A stretch of 64,000 nucleotides of DNA from Salsipaludibacter sp963735045 (GCA_963735045.1 CAVTIZ010000003.1:1178001-1242000), one strand, 5' to 3'; positions 17,682 through 28,934 are shown, counted from the stretch's first letter. Numbers and translations are program-made. Notes: generated by a model from the sequence alone, not told the origin.

Positions 17682-18623
17682 GTGACCGACGCCGTGTTGA
17701 CGTGCGAGGGGCTGGTCCGTCGCTTCGGTGACCTCGTCGCCGTCGACGACGTGTCGTTGGCCATCGCGCCGGGAGAGACCTACGGCCTGCTGGGCCCAAA
17801 CGGTGCCGGCAAGACGACGACGATCTCGATGGTGGCCGGCCTGCTGGAGCCCGACGAGGGGGCTGCCCGGGTGCTGGGGACGAGCATCGGCCCGGCAGCG
17901 GTCGACGCCAAGCGCCACATCGGGCTCGTTCCCCAGGACCTCGCGATCTACCCGGACCTGACCGGCCGCGAGAACCTGGCCTTCTTCGGACGCCTGCAGG
18001 GCATGCGCTCGACCGGGCTGACGGCGCGGGTGGACGAGGTCCTGGACGTGATCGGGCTGGTCGACCGGGCGGGGGACCTCGCCAAGGAGTACTCGGGCGG
18101 CATGAAGCGACGTCTCAACATCGGCATCGGGTTGTTGCACCGTCCGGAGTTGCTGGTCCTGGACGAACCGACGGTGGGGGTGGACCCGCAGTCACGCAAC
18201 GCCATCCTGGAGTCCGTCGAGGCCCTGTCCGGGGCCGGCATGGCCGTGCTCTACACCACCCACTACATGGAGGAGGCCGAGCGGCTCTGCGACCGCATCG
18301 GCATCATCGACCACGGTCGCCTGCAGGCCGAGGGGACCCGCGACGAGTTGTTGCGGCTCACCGGGGAGGTCGACCGCATCGACCTGGTCGGCACCGGCGA
18401 GGTGGCCGCTGCCACGGATGCGCTGCGCGAGCTCGACGGGGTCGAACAGGCGGCCCACGACGGACGCTCGGTCACCCTCACGGTGCACGACGCCTCGACC
18501 ATCCTCGCCACGGTCGTGTCGCGCGCGGTCGCCGCCGGGATGTCCCTGGAGGACGTGGAGGTGGCACGCCCCGACCTGGAGTCGGTGTTCCTGCACCTCA
18601 CCGGCCGCGCACTTCGCGACTGA
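17682..18623 (+). CDS. ABC exporter ATP-binding protein (DrrA-like)
   Basis: 313-residue ATPase of the DrrA/NodI group that drives ABC-2 type export. Motifs: Walker A GPNGAGKTTT, Q-loop VPQDLAIYPDLTG, signature YSGGMKRRLNIG, Walker B LLVLDEPTVGVD and H-loop TTHYMEEAE. The last 80 residues form the short regulatory tail usual in this group. GTG at 17682 is chosen over upstream starts because it sits just before the fold and AGGA precedes it. Two membrane components follow, so the operon encodes a complete exporter; cargo (drug, lipid or polysaccharide) cannot be told. Confidence 0.92.
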   Translation: MTDAVLTCEGLVRRFGDLVAVDDVSLAIAPGETYGLLGPNGAGKTTTISMVAGLLEPDEGAARVLGTSIGPAAVDAKRHIGLVPQDLAIYPDLTGRENLAFFGRLQGMRSTGLTARVDEVLDVIGLVDRAGDLAKEYSGGMKRRLNIGIGLLHRPELLVLDEPTVGVDPQSRNAILESVEALSGAGMAVLYTTHYMEEAERLCDRIGIIDHGRLQAEGTRDELLRLTGEVDRIDLVGTGEVAAATDALRELDGVEQAAHDGRSVTLTVHDASTILATVVSRAVAAGMSLEDVEVARPDLESVFLHLTGRALRD

Positions 18624-18636
18624 GGGGATCGACACC

Positions 18637-19809
18637 ATGGACCTCCGCGCGATCGGGACGATGACGGCCAGCGACCTGCGGCAGCGGGTCCGGGACCGTT
18701 CGGTGCTGGTGTTCGGCCTCGCGGTGCCCTTCGCCCTGATGGTGGTGTTCAACTTCCTGTTCTCCGACGTCGGCGCGACCGACGACCTCGAACCCGTCAC
18801 CGTCGCCCTGTCGGGCAGCGAGACCGGGACCGGCGAACGGATCGCCGACACGCTCGCATCGGTGTCGATCCTCGACGTCACGGTGCGCCCCGCGGACGAC
18901 GACGACGCCCGCACCGCCGTCTCCGACGGTGACGCCGACGTCGCCGTGATCGTGCCCGACGACTTCGACGCGGTCGTGCAGGCCGGCGGCGACGCCGTCG
19001 TCGAGGTCGTCGACACCGGGGACGGGTCGATCGAGTCCGCGATCGTGACCTCGGTCGTCGACGAGTCCGTGCGTCGGCTGGGGGCGGGCTCGCGGGCCGC
19101 ACGAGCGGCCGTGTCGGCGGGCGTGGACCCGACCCAGGTCGGCGCCATCGCCGCCGACGTCGCCGGTGCACCGGACCTCGTGACGACCTCGCCCGGGGCG
19201 GTCGCCGACGAACAGCTGAGCCTGCAGGGCAGCCTGGTGGCGGGCCAGACGGCGCTGTTCATGTTCTTCACGGTCGGCTTCGGCGTGATCGCCTACCTGA
19301 CCGAACGTGACCAGGGGACCCTCGCGCGCCTGCAGTCGATGCCGCTGCGGCCACGCTCGATCCTCGTGGCCAAGACCCTGGTGTCGTTCGTGCTCGGCCT
19401 GGTGGCCACCGCCGTGCTGCTGGGGGCGGGTGGCCTGCTGTTCGGGGTGTCGTTCGGGGCCCTGTTCCCGGTGACCGTGCTGGTCGTGGCCACCGTCGCG
19501 GCCGCCACCAGCCTGGTGCTGGTCGTGACCAAGGTGGCGCGGACGGCCGAACAGGCCAACACGGTGAACTCGATCCTGGCCCTGGCACTGGGCGTGCTGG
19601 GTGGGGCGTTCTTCCCCATCGGTGGGGGCGGCTGGCTGTCCCGGCTGTCGGACCTGACCCCGCCCGCGGCGTTCATCCGCGGGTTGGGGATCACCCAGGC
19701 CGGCGGCGGCGTCCCCGACCTCGCCGGGCCGCTGGCGACCGTGCTGGGGTTCCTGGTGGTGGCACTGGTGCTCGCCGTGGTGCTGCCCGCGCGATCGGTC
19801 GAGGCATGA
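18637..19809 (+). CDS. ABC-2 type permease with large extracytoplasmic loop
   Basis: 390-residue membrane subunit. One helix near the N-terminus (VLVFGLAVPFALMVVFNFLF) is followed by a soluble, Asp-rich domain of about 180 residues, then five helices in the C-terminal half. That layout (helix, big outer loop, five helices) is typical of YhgE/ABC-2 permeases with two-fold pairing. ATG at 18637 lies 13 nt after the ATPase stop, with GAGGGG upstream. It overlaps the next permease by 4 nt. The two permeases probably form a heterodimer. Confidence 0.88.
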   Translation: MDLRAIGTMTASDLRQRVRDRSVLVFGLAVPFALMVVFNFLFSDVGATDDLEPVTVALSGSETGTGERIADTLASVSILDVTVRPADDDDARTAVSDGDADVAVIVPDDFDAVVQAGGDAVVEVVDTGDGSIESAIVTSVVDESVRRLGAGSRAARAAVSAGVDPTQVGAIAADVAGAPDLVTTSPGAVADEQLSLQGSLVAGQTALFMFFTVGFGVIAYLTERDQGTLARLQSMPLRPRSILVAKTLVSFVLGLVATAVLLGAGGLLFGVSFGALFPVTVLVVATVAAATSLVLVVTKVARTAEQANTVNSILALALGVLGGAFFPIGGGGWLSRLSDLTPPAAFIRGLGITQAGGGVPDLAGPLATVLGFLVVALVLAVVLPARSVEA

Positions 19810-20969
19810 GGGCCGTGCTCGCCATCGCCGGGACCAGCCTGCGGCGCTTCCTGCGCGATCGGTCCAACTACTTCTTCGTGTTCGTCTTCCCGATGCTGCT
19901 GGTGGTCCTGATCGGGCTGCAGTTCGGGGACGAGGGCAGTGGGGGGCGGGTGCAGGTCGTCGGGACGTCCGACCTCGCCGACCGGGTGGTCGCCGTCCTG
20001 GACGTCGAGGCCCGGGTCGACCGCGCCGCGACGCTCGACGACGCCCAGGCCACCATCGCCCGGGGTCGCGCCGACGCCGCGGTGGTCGTCGAGGACGCCG
20101 ACGACGCCGCCTTCGCGGCCGGTGAGCCGGTCGACCTCGCCGTGATCGTCGGGACGTCGAACCAGGCAACGGCGGTGCGCCAGGCCGTCTCGACGGAGCT
20201 TGCCGACCTCGGACGCCAACGACAGGCCGAGTTGGCGCTGGTCGCGGCCGGGGTCGACCCCGCCGACGCCGTGAGTGCCCTGGACGGCGCCGGCGGTGCG
20301 GGGCCCCGGGTGACCGTGGCCACGGTCGGTGACGAGGACTCGATCGGCGAGCAGTTCGCCGGGCTCGGGCAGTTCGACCTGGGCGCGGCGCAGCAGGTGT
20401 CGCTGTTCGTGTTCCTGGCGTCACTGGCCGGGGCCACCTCGCTGATCCAGTCTCGCCAGCTCGGGGTCACGCGGCGGGAGCTGGCGGCCCCGATCACCAC
20501 GACGCAGGTCATCACCGGGGAGGCGCTCGGTCGCTTCGTCGTGGCCCTGACCCAGGGTGGCTGGATCGTGCTCGGGACGGCCCTGCTGTTCGGCGTCGAC
20601 TGGGGTGACCCGGTCGCGACCGGCCTGGTGCTCGTGCTGTTCTGTGCCGTCAGTGCCTCGGCCGCCATGGTGTTCGGGTCCCTGCTGGACAACGAGAGCG
20701 TGGCGGGCGGAGTGGGCGTTGGCGTCGGGCTGGTCCTTGCGGCGTTGGGGGGTTCGATGCTGCCCCTGGAACTGTTCCCCGACACCCTGCAGGCGGTGTC
20801 CTCGGTCACCCCGCACCACTGGGCCTACGAGGCCTATGCCGAGATCACGCGACGCGGGGGCGGCGTCGCCGACGTCCTGCCCCAGCTCATCGTGCTGGTC
20901 GTGATGGTGGCGGTGCTGCTGCCGTTGGGGTCCTGGCTGCTGCGCCGTTCGTTGTCCCGGGCGCTGTGA
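19806..20969 (+). CDS. ABC-2 type permease, second subunit
   Basis: 387 residues, same architecture as its neighbour: helix at residues 16-38 (RSNYFFVFVFPMLLVVLIGL), an outer domain to about residue 190, then helices containing VSLFVFLASLAGATS, GWIVLGTALLFG, VLVLFCAVSASAAMVFG and a Gly/Val-rich segment with GGSMLPLELFP. The last motif is the typical GG..P...P loop of ABC-2 permeases. It shares an ATGA overlap with the first permease. The 5-helix core and paired arrangement support a heterodimeric exporter with the ATPase at 17682. Confidence 0.87.
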   Translation: MRAVLAIAGTSLRRFLRDRSNYFFVFVFPMLLVVLIGLQFGDEGSGGRVQVVGTSDLADRVVAVLDVEARVDRAATLDDAQATIARGRADAAVVVEDADDAAFAAGEPVDLAVIVGTSNQATAVRQAVSTELADLGRQRQAELALVAAGVDPADAVSALDGAGGAGPRVTVATVGDEDSIGEQFAGLGQFDLGAAQQVSLFVFLASLAGATSLIQSRQLGVTRRELAAPITTTQVITGEALGRFVVALTQGGWIVLGTALLFGVDWGDPVATGLVLVLFCAVSASAAMVFGSLLDNESVAGGVGVGVGLVLAALGGSMLPLELFPDTLQAVSSVTPHHWAYEAYAEITRRGGGVADVLPQLIVLVVMVAVLLPLGSWLLRRSLSRAL

Positions 20970-21034
20970 CGCCACCGTGACCACGACGGATGCGGCCCGT
21001 CGGCGGGCCGTACCCGATGCGGCCGTGCCACATG

Positions 21035-21067
21035 ACGATGGCCGGCCCCGGAAGGGCCGGCCATCGT
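21035..21067. terminator. Bidirectional terminator, perfect 14-bp hairpin
   Basis: ACGATGGCCGGCCC at 21035-21048 pairs exactly with 21054-21067 around the loop CGGAA. It sits between the convergent exporter operon (ends 20969) and the leftward Excalibur gene (ends 21087), so it can stop transcripts from both sides. Confidence 0.8.
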
Positions 21068-21086
21068 GGGCGAAGCTGGGGTGGGG

Positions 21087-21554
21087 TCAGCCGATGGCGC
21101 GTCGGCGGGCGAGGTACCCACCGGCACCGAGTGCCGCCAGGGCAGCCAGCATGGCCAGGGGACCGGAGTCGGTCGAACCGCCGTCCGCCGTGCCACCGCC
21201 GCCCGTGGCCACGCCACCGGTCGGCATCGCGACGTCCTCGGTGTCCGCCGAGTCGCTGTCGTCGCTGTCGTGGTCGTCGTTGCTGTCGTCGTTGTCGCTG
21301 TCGTCGTTGTCGCTGTCGTCGTTGTCGCTGTCGTTGTCGTCGCTGTCGTTGTCGCTCTCGCAGGCAAGGCCGTCGCCGTCACCGTCGAGGCCGTTGGGAT
21401 CGGAGGGGTCGGCGTCGAGGATCGCCTGGGCCTCCTGCATGGTCAGGTCGTCGCAGTCGAGGTCGTCCTGCGCGACGGCAGCGGACCCGGCGAGCATGGC
21501 GACGGCGAAGATGGCGGTGGCGATGGCCGTACTGGTCGAAGGCGGACGCGTCAT
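21087..21554 (-). CDS. Secreted Excalibur-domain protein with Asp/Ser/Asn stalk and C-terminal anchor
   Basis: 155-residue surface protein in four parts. A Sec signal peptide (residues 1-28, ending AVAQ). A small Excalibur calcium-binding motif: DLDCDDLTMQEAQAIL followed by GLDGDGDGLACES. A stalk of about 40 residues made almost only of Asp, Ser and Asn. A C-terminal VAMPTGGVATGGGG stretch, hydrophobic helix and RRR tail, which resembles a sortase-type sorting signal with MPTGG in place of LPXTG. ATG at 21554 follows AGGAGA; TATTGT at 21618-21613 is a possible -10. The stalk is encoded by an imperfect GTCGTT/GTCGCT repeat on the plus strand and is likely length-variable. Calcium-dependent folding and wall attachment are inferences. 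Confidence 0.8.
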   Translation of the reverse strand: MTRPPSTSTAIATAIFAVAMLAGSAAVAQDDLDCDDLTMQEAQAILDADPSDPNGLDGDGDGLACESDNDSDDNDSDNDDSDNDDSDNDDSNDDHDSDDSDSADTEDVAMPTGGVATGGGGTADGGSTDSGPLAMLAALAALGAGGYLARRRAIG

Positions 21555-21798
21555 GGATTCTCCTGTTGCGTATGGGGGCTGTGTTGTTTATGTGGCTGAT
21601 GTTGCTGGAGTGACAATAGGGGAAGGTCGTCGCCCTGTCCAGCACCCACGACGCCACGCCGTCCGACTTCAGGTGTGAGCGCCTCGACGAGCGGCGGCGC
21701 CCGCCACCGGCGCAGGACGTCGGGAGCGGGGGCCGGTGGTCACGGCGTGGTGGTTCGCACGGTGCCCACGGGAACCCCCGGCGGGGGACGGCGTGACG

Positions 21799-22449
21799 TC
21801 ACCAGCCCCGTCGACGCCAGTCGTCGAGCGACGGGCGCTCGGCCCCGATGGTGGTGCTGTCGCCGTGGCCCGGGTGGACCCGCGTGCCGTCGTCGAGGCG
21901 AGCGAACACGCGGTCGTCGAGGCCGTCCATGATCGCGGCGAACGACGACTCGTCCGTGGTCCGTCCCGGGCCACCGGGGAAGAGGGTGTCGCCACTGAAC
22001 AGGTGGGCGTGCTCGGCCCCCTCCACCAGGTACAGCAGGCTGCCCGCCGTGTGGCCGGGCAGGTGGATGACCTCGATGGCGAGATCGCCGACGTCCAGCA
22101 CGTCGCCGTCGTGGAGTTCACGGTCGACCGGTCGGGGGAACAGGTCGGCGTCGCCCGGGCTACCCCAGACCTCCAGCCCCGGGTCGTCCCGCAGTGCCCG
22201 CCACGCCCGGACGTGGTCCCAGTGGCCATGGGTCTGCACGACCGCCACCGGGTCCGAGTCGTCGACGGCCTCGCGGATGCGGCCGGGGCGCGCGGCGGCG
22301 TCGACGACCAGCGATCGGCCGGACGCCGTGCAGGCGACGACGTAGACGTTGTTGTCCATCTCCTCGACCGAGAGCTTGCGGATCGCGACGCCCCCGTCGT
22401 CGACGTCCAGCCAGTCCCCGTCCGGCTCCACGTGCCAGGCGTCGTCCAC
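21799..22449 (-). CDS. Metallo-beta-lactamase-fold hydrolase
   Basis: 216-residue MBL-fold protein. The zinc motif is THGHWDH, with further ligands in LPGHTAGSL (His), FSGDTLFPGGPGRT (Asp) and HPGHG (His), the glyoxalase II-like set. Members hydrolyse thioesters such as S-lactoylglutathione analogues or act as persulfide dioxygenases; the substrate cannot be assigned. GTG at 22449 is preferred (GGAGG 5 nt upstream); an adjacent GTG at 22452 is possible but too close to the ribosome-binding site. One copy of the local 48-bp repeat lies directly upstream. Confidence 0.85.
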   Translation of the reverse strand: MDDAWHVEPDGDWLDVDDGGVAIRKLSVEEMDNNVYVVACTASGRSLVVDAAARPGRIREAVDDSDPVAVVQTHGHWDHVRAWRALRDDPGLEVWGSPGDADLFPRPVDRELHDGDVLDVGDLAIEVIHLPGHTAGSLLYLVEGAEHAHLFSGDTLFPGGPGRTTDESSFAAIMDGLDDRVFARLDDGTRVHPGHGDSTTIGAERPSLDDWRRRGW

Positions 22450-22518
22450 CACGTCCTCCCTCGCCACCGATGTCCGCCCCGCGCACGCTACCCACCCCTC
22501 CCTCCCTCCCCACCCCAC

Positions 22519-22566
22519 CCACGCCATCGTGTGCGTTGCTGCCGGAATCTCGGCTCGATCGCACAC
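22519..22566 (-). repeat. 48-bp dispersed repeat, copy 1
   Basis: Read on the minus strand it begins TGTGCGATCGAGCCGAGATT and ends ACGATGGCGTGG. GTGTGCG and CGCACAC near its ends are inverted, so it can fold as a hairpin. Three more copies lie on the plus strand at 23601, 23673 and 23806. A C-rich run (22495-22520) flanks it, as G-rich runs flank copies 3 and 4. Confidence 0.65.
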
Positions 22567-22591
22567 AGTGGCAGGCGAGGGTGCGGGGGAG

Positions 22592-23500
22592 TCAGGTCAG
22601 CGCGCGGCGGATCTCGGCGGCCAGGACGGCTGGGCGGTCGTGCAGGCGCGACCACGTGACGAACAGGATCGACCAGCCGGCCTCGCGGATGACGTTCCAA
22701 CGATGGCGGTCGCGTTCGAAGGCGTCCTCGCCGTGGAAGGCGCGGCCGTCACACTCCAGGACCAGGCCCGCGTCGGGGAAGGCGAAGTCGACCACCACGA
22801 GGTGACCGGACCCCCGGATCGGGTACTGGGTGAGCGGTCTCGGCAGGTGGTTCGCGTGGAGGAACTCCAGCGTGCGTGCCTCCAGGACCGAGTCGACGGC
22901 GCGGTCCTCGAGCACGGCTGCCGCGACACGCAGGCGACCGGCGCCGCGGACCCGGGGTCGACGATCGAGTTGGGACCGGACCTGTCCGAGCAGGTCGAAC
23001 GCGCCACGTTGTCGCGCGGCCAGCAGCATGCCTTCCAGCTGGGACCGACCGAACTGCCCGGCGACGTCGACCAGGGTGCGGGCCACGGTCGTGACCGGGT
23101 GCCCGGACACGACCGTGTGGTCGGCCGCCTCGAACCGCCGAGAACGATGGCGGCGGCTGCCGTGCGACGGCTCGCGCGTGCAGCGGTGGTCGACCACCAC
23201 GTGGACGAGGTCGTCGGGATCCGGCCAGCGGGTCATCCCATGGAGTTCCAGCGCGGTGTGGTGGCTGAGCACCGCCGTCGGTCCCAGGGCGAGGACTGCC
23301 GCCCACAGCCGTGCGGACCGCGACAGCGGAAGCCCCGGCAACAGCCGGACACCGCCACCCAGGTCGGACCATCCCTGTCGCCTCGCCGTGTCGTTCCAGG
23401 TGCTGGCCGGGATGCCGGCCCGGCGGCCGTCCGCCACCGTCACCACGCCCTCGCGTGCCGCCGCCACGGCATACACCTGCGACCACCCGGTTGCGACCAT
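22592..23500 (-). CDS. AbiEi-antitoxin-like / DUF559 (Vsr-like) domain protein
   Basis: 302 residues. The N-terminal 60 form an AbiEi-like winged-helix region (QVYAVAAAREGVVTVADGRRAGI). The middle (VLSHHTALELHGM, VHVVVDHR) follows the AbiEi C-terminal pattern. The last 100 residues are a DUF559 endonuclease-like fold: RTLEFLHANHLPRP, then VVDFAFPDAGLVLECDGRAFH and DRHRWNVIREAGW, with acidic residues in the Vsr/PD-(D/E)XK positions. Such stand-alone proteins are common in actinobacteria; no AbiEii toxin is adjacent, so a toxin-antitoxin role is unproven. ATG at 23500 has CAGGAT 6 nt upstream, suggesting a leaderless mRNA. Confidence 0.72.
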   Translation of the reverse strand: MVATGWSQVYAVAAAREGVVTVADGRRAGIPASTWNDTARRQGWSDLGGGVRLLPGLPLSRSARLWAAVLALGPTAVLSHHTALELHGMTRWPDPDDLVHVVVDHRCTREPSHGSRRHRSRRFEAADHTVVSGHPVTTVARTLVDVAGQFGRSQLEGMLLAARQRGAFDLLGQVRSQLDRRPRVRGAGRLRVAAAVLEDRAVDSVLEARTLEFLHANHLPRPLTQYPIRGSGHLVVVDFAFPDAGLVLECDGRAFHGEDAFERDRHRWNVIREAGWSILFVTWSRLHDRPAVLAAEIRRALT

Positions 23501-23600
23501 GACCCCATCCTGGCCCCCGGGTCGCCTCCTCCACCCCCTGACCCCACCCACCTGTGGATGACGCCCTCCCCGGTGTCGATCCCCCCCCCAACCGCCCAGC

Positions 23601-23648
23601 GTGTGCGATGCAGCCGACATCTCGGCCCAGACGCACACGATGGCGGGA
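23601..23648 (+). repeat. 48-bp dispersed repeat, copy 2
   Basis: Same element as at 22519 but on the plus strand. Its ends CGTGTGCG (from 23600) and CGCACACG (23632-23639) are perfect 8-bp inverted repeats, with an inner CCGA/TCGG pair, so it can form a hairpin. It aligns with the other copies without gaps. Confidence 0.65.
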
Positions 23649-23672
23649 CCTGGTCGCCGTGTCGGCTCCAGC

Positions 23673-23720
23673 GGGGGTGATGGAGCCGACATACCGGTGG
23701 GATCGCTCACGATGGCGTGG
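23673..23720 (+). repeat. 48-bp dispersed repeat, copy 3
   Basis: More diverged copy. GAGCCGACATACCGGTGGGA and the conserved end TCGCTCACGATGGCGTGG align with copies 1, 2 and 4, but the terminal inverted repeat is degraded. A G-rich tract follows immediately. Confidence 0.6.
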
Positions 23721-23751
23721 GGGGCCGGCGGGGGTCGGTGTGGGGCGGCGA

Positions 23752-23815
23752 GGGCGGCGAGGGCGGCGGGGGTGAGGGGGTCGAGCGGGGGTGAGGGGGT
23801 CGAGCGGGGGTGAAT
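23752..23815 (+). repeat. 19-bp G-rich tandem repeat
   Basis: The unit GTCGAGCGGGGGTGAGGGG repeats about 2.5 times, preceded by GGCGAGGGC units. Runs of five Gs at short spacing could form G-quadruplexes on the plus strand. It lies between repeat copies 3 and 4, in the 620-nt gap before uvrA. Confidence 0.6.
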
Positions 23816-23853
23816 GGGCCGGGATACCGGTTCGATCGCTCACGATGGCGTGG
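23806..23853 (+). repeat. 48-bp dispersed repeat, copy 4
   Basis: Most diverged copy, closest to copy 3: CCGGGATACCGGTTCGATCG then CTCACGATGGCGTGG. It ends only 21 nt before the LexA-type box of uvrA. Confidence 0.6.
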
Positions 23854-23874
23854 GGGGTGGGGGAGGGGAGGGGG

Positions 23875-23890
23875 TCGAACGTCTGTTCGC
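23875..23890 (+). promoter_or_regulatory. LexA (SOS) box upstream of uvrA
   Basis: TCGAAC-GTCT-GTTCGC matches the actinobacterial LexA consensus TCGAAC-N4-GTTCGA at 11 of 12 specified bases. It covers the likely -35 region of the TAGACT promoter at 23907, so LexA bound here would block uvrA transcription until DNA damage. Confidence 0.8.
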
Positions 23891-23906
23891 CTGTCGGGGG
23901 CGGGGA

Positions 23907-23912
23907 TAGACT
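23907..23912 (+). promoter_or_regulatory. Putative -10 box (TAGACT) of uvrA
   Basis: TAGACT lies 16 nt downstream of the LexA box and about 210 nt before the GTG start, implying a leader of roughly 200 nt. No hairpin or open frame of note was seen in the leader. Confidence 0.45.
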
Positions 23913-24122
23913 TGGGGGGCGTCGAAGGTTGCCTCCCAGCGACGTGGGGCAGCGTGTTCACCACGGTCCCGAACGCCTCGGAACGGTCGACGCGACCACC
24001 GCCGACCACCCGGCGGGGAACATGTCCCATCCCCTCGCCGTTCCACCACGCCCGGTGCCGGGACGTGGCCAGGTGGCCACGGCACCGATCCCCGCCCGAC
24101 TCGTCCCCAAGGCCCCATCGTC

Positions 24123-27002
<2,880 letters not shown>

Positions 27003-27014
27003 CCGGGCGACGCC

Positions 27015-28934
27015 GTGGCCACCAACCCCGCGACCAGCTTCCGACCCGCGCCGTCCGACATCCCGGCGGGACCAGGCAGCTACCAGTTCAAGGACGTCGA
27101 CGGACGGGTGATCTACGTCGGCAAGGCCAAGTCGCTGCGCAGTCGTGTCAGCAGCTACTTCGGCCTGTGGCACAACATCCAGCCCCGCACCCGGGCGATG
27201 CTGCGGGCCGCCCGGTCCGTGGAGTGGATCGTGGTGGACAACGAGGTGGACGCCCTCCACCTCGAGTACACCTTGATCCAGCGTCACCGCCCGCGCTACA
27301 ACGTCCGCTACCGCGACGACAAGTCCTATCCCCACCTGGTCCTGACCACGTCCAGGGACGTGCCGCGGGCCCGCGTCGCGCGTGGACGGGTCGCCAAGGG
27401 CGACCGCAAGTTCGGGCCCTACGCCCACGCCTACGCCATCCGCGAGACCCTCGACCTCCTGACCCGCCTGTTCCCGGTCCGCACGTGTTCCAAGGGGGTC
27501 TACGAACGTGCCGAACGGTCCGGGCGGCCCTGCCTGCTGGCCGACATCGGGAAGTGCTCGGCGCCCTGCGTGGGCCGCATCAGCCACGACGACCACCGCG
27601 GGCTGGTGGACGAGCTCGGCGACTTCCTCGACGGCTCCACCACCGAAGAGGTGCTGGGTCGGCTGGAGTCGGAGATGGACGCCGCGGCGGCCGAGCTCAA
27701 CTTCGAGTCGGCGGCCCGGCTGCGCGACCAGCTCCGCGACGCCCGGCGAGTCCTCGCGCGCCAGCAGATGGTGTCGGACCGCGGTGACGACTTCGACGTG
27801 GTGGCGGTGCACGGCGACGAACTCGAGGCCGCGGTGCAGGCCTTCTTCGTCCGCAACGGTCGCGTCATGGGGCGCAAGGGCTGGATCGTGGACAAGGTCG
27901 AGGACCTCACGGACGCCGAGCTGATGACCTCGTTCCTGCTCCAGCTGTACACCGAGCGGTCCGACGACGTGCCGCCACGCCTGCTGGTCGACGCGATGCC
28001 CGACGAGCCCGACACGCTGGGCGCGCTGCTGGCAGACCTGCGCAACGACCAGCAGGACGGGCCCGGTCGCCCGGCGACCTCGGTCGGCTTCACCGTTCCG
28101 CAACGCGGGCCCAAGGTCGACCTGGTCAAGACGGTCGCCGACAACGCCCGCCAGGCCTTCCAGCGCCACCGCCTCAAGCGGGCCAGCGACTTCACGACCC
28201 GCTCGGCCGCCCTGCGCGAACTGCAGGAGGCCCTGGGACTGGTCGATGCCCCCCTGCGGATCGAGTGCTACGACATCTCGCACCTGGGCGGCACCGAGGT
28301 GGTGGCCTCGATGGTGGTGTTCGAGGACGGGCTGGCCCGCAAGGACGCCTACCGCCGCTTCAAGCTGTCGGAGGACCGCAACGACGACTTCGCGGCCATG
28401 CGCGAGGTGATCCGACGTCGCTTCCAGCGACTGGTCGACGACCGGGCCGACCCGGAGGCGGACCAGGACAAGTTCGCCTACCCGCCCGGTCTGGTGGTCA
28501 TCGACGGTGGTCCCGGCCAGCTGTCGGCCGCCCTGGAGGGGTTCGGGGCGGTGGAGCCCCCGGGGGGCGACGACGACGTCCTGGACGGCGTCGCCTTCGC
28601 CGCCCTGGCCAAGCGGTTCGAGGAACTGCATCGTCCGGGCCGCGCCCGACCCGTGATCCTGCCCCGTGACTCCGACGCGCTCTACCTCGTCCAGCAACTG
28701 CGTGACGAGGCCCACCGATTCGCCGTGACCTACCAGCGCACGCGGCGTCGGCGCTCGGTGACCACCAGCGAACTGGAGGGCATCGAGGGGATCGGTCCGA
28801 CCCGGCGGCGCGCCCTGCTGCGTCGGTTCGGGTCGAGCAAGGCGGTCCAGGAGGCGTCCGCCACCGAGCTGGCCGGGGTCGACGGCATCTCCGCCACGCT
28901 CGCCGACCGCATCAAGGACCAACTGCGCGCCTGA
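27015..28934 (+). CDS. uvrC: Excinuclease ABC subunit C
   Basis: 639-residue nuclease that makes both incisions during excision repair. In order: GIY-YIG domain (GSYQFKDVDGRVIYVGKAKSL in place of the GIY motif), a UVR domain around residues 205-240 (EEVLGRLESEMDAAAAELNF) that meets UvrB, the RNase H-like endonuclease with IECYDISHLGGTEVVASMVV and VIDGGPGQL, and tandem helix-hairpin-helix motifs at the C-terminus (GIEGIGPTRRRALLRRFG). GTG at 27015 lies 12 nt after uvrA, so the two genes are co-transcribed. Confidence 0.95.
   Translation: MATNPATSFRPAPSDIPAGPGSYQFKDVDGRVIYVGKAKSLRSRVSSYFGLWHNIQPRTRAMLRAARSVEWIVVDNEVDALHLEYTLIQRHRPRYNVRYRDDKSYPHLVLTTSRDVPRARVARGRVAKGDRKFGPYAHAYAIRETLDLLTRLFPVRTCSKGVYERAERSGRPCLLADIGKCSAPCVGRISHDDHRGLVDELGDFLDGSTTEEVLGRLESEMDAAAAELNFESAARLRDQLRDARRVLARQQMVSDRGDDFDVVAVHGDELEAAVQAFFVRNGRVMGRKGWIVDKVEDLTDAELMTSFLLQLYTERSDDVPPRLLVDAMPDEPDTLGALLADLRNDQQDGPGRPATSVGFTVPQRGPKVDLVKTVADNARQAFQRHRLKRASDFTTRSAALRELQEALGLVDAPLRIECYDISHLGGTEVVASMVVFEDGLARKDAYRRFKLSEDRNDDFAAMREVIRRRFQRLVDDRADPEADQDKFAYPPGLVVIDGGPGQLSAALEGFGAVEPPGGDDDVLDGVAFAALAKRFEELHRPGRARPVILPRDSDALYLVQQLRDEAHRFAVTYQRTRRRRSVTTSELEGIEGIGPTRRRALLRRFGSSKAVQEASATELAGVDGISATLADRIKDQLRA

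Noticed and set aside
22519..23853. CRISPR array
   Set aside because: The repeats are irregularly spaced (72 bp to about 1 kb), inverted in one case, and there are no spacers or cas genes.
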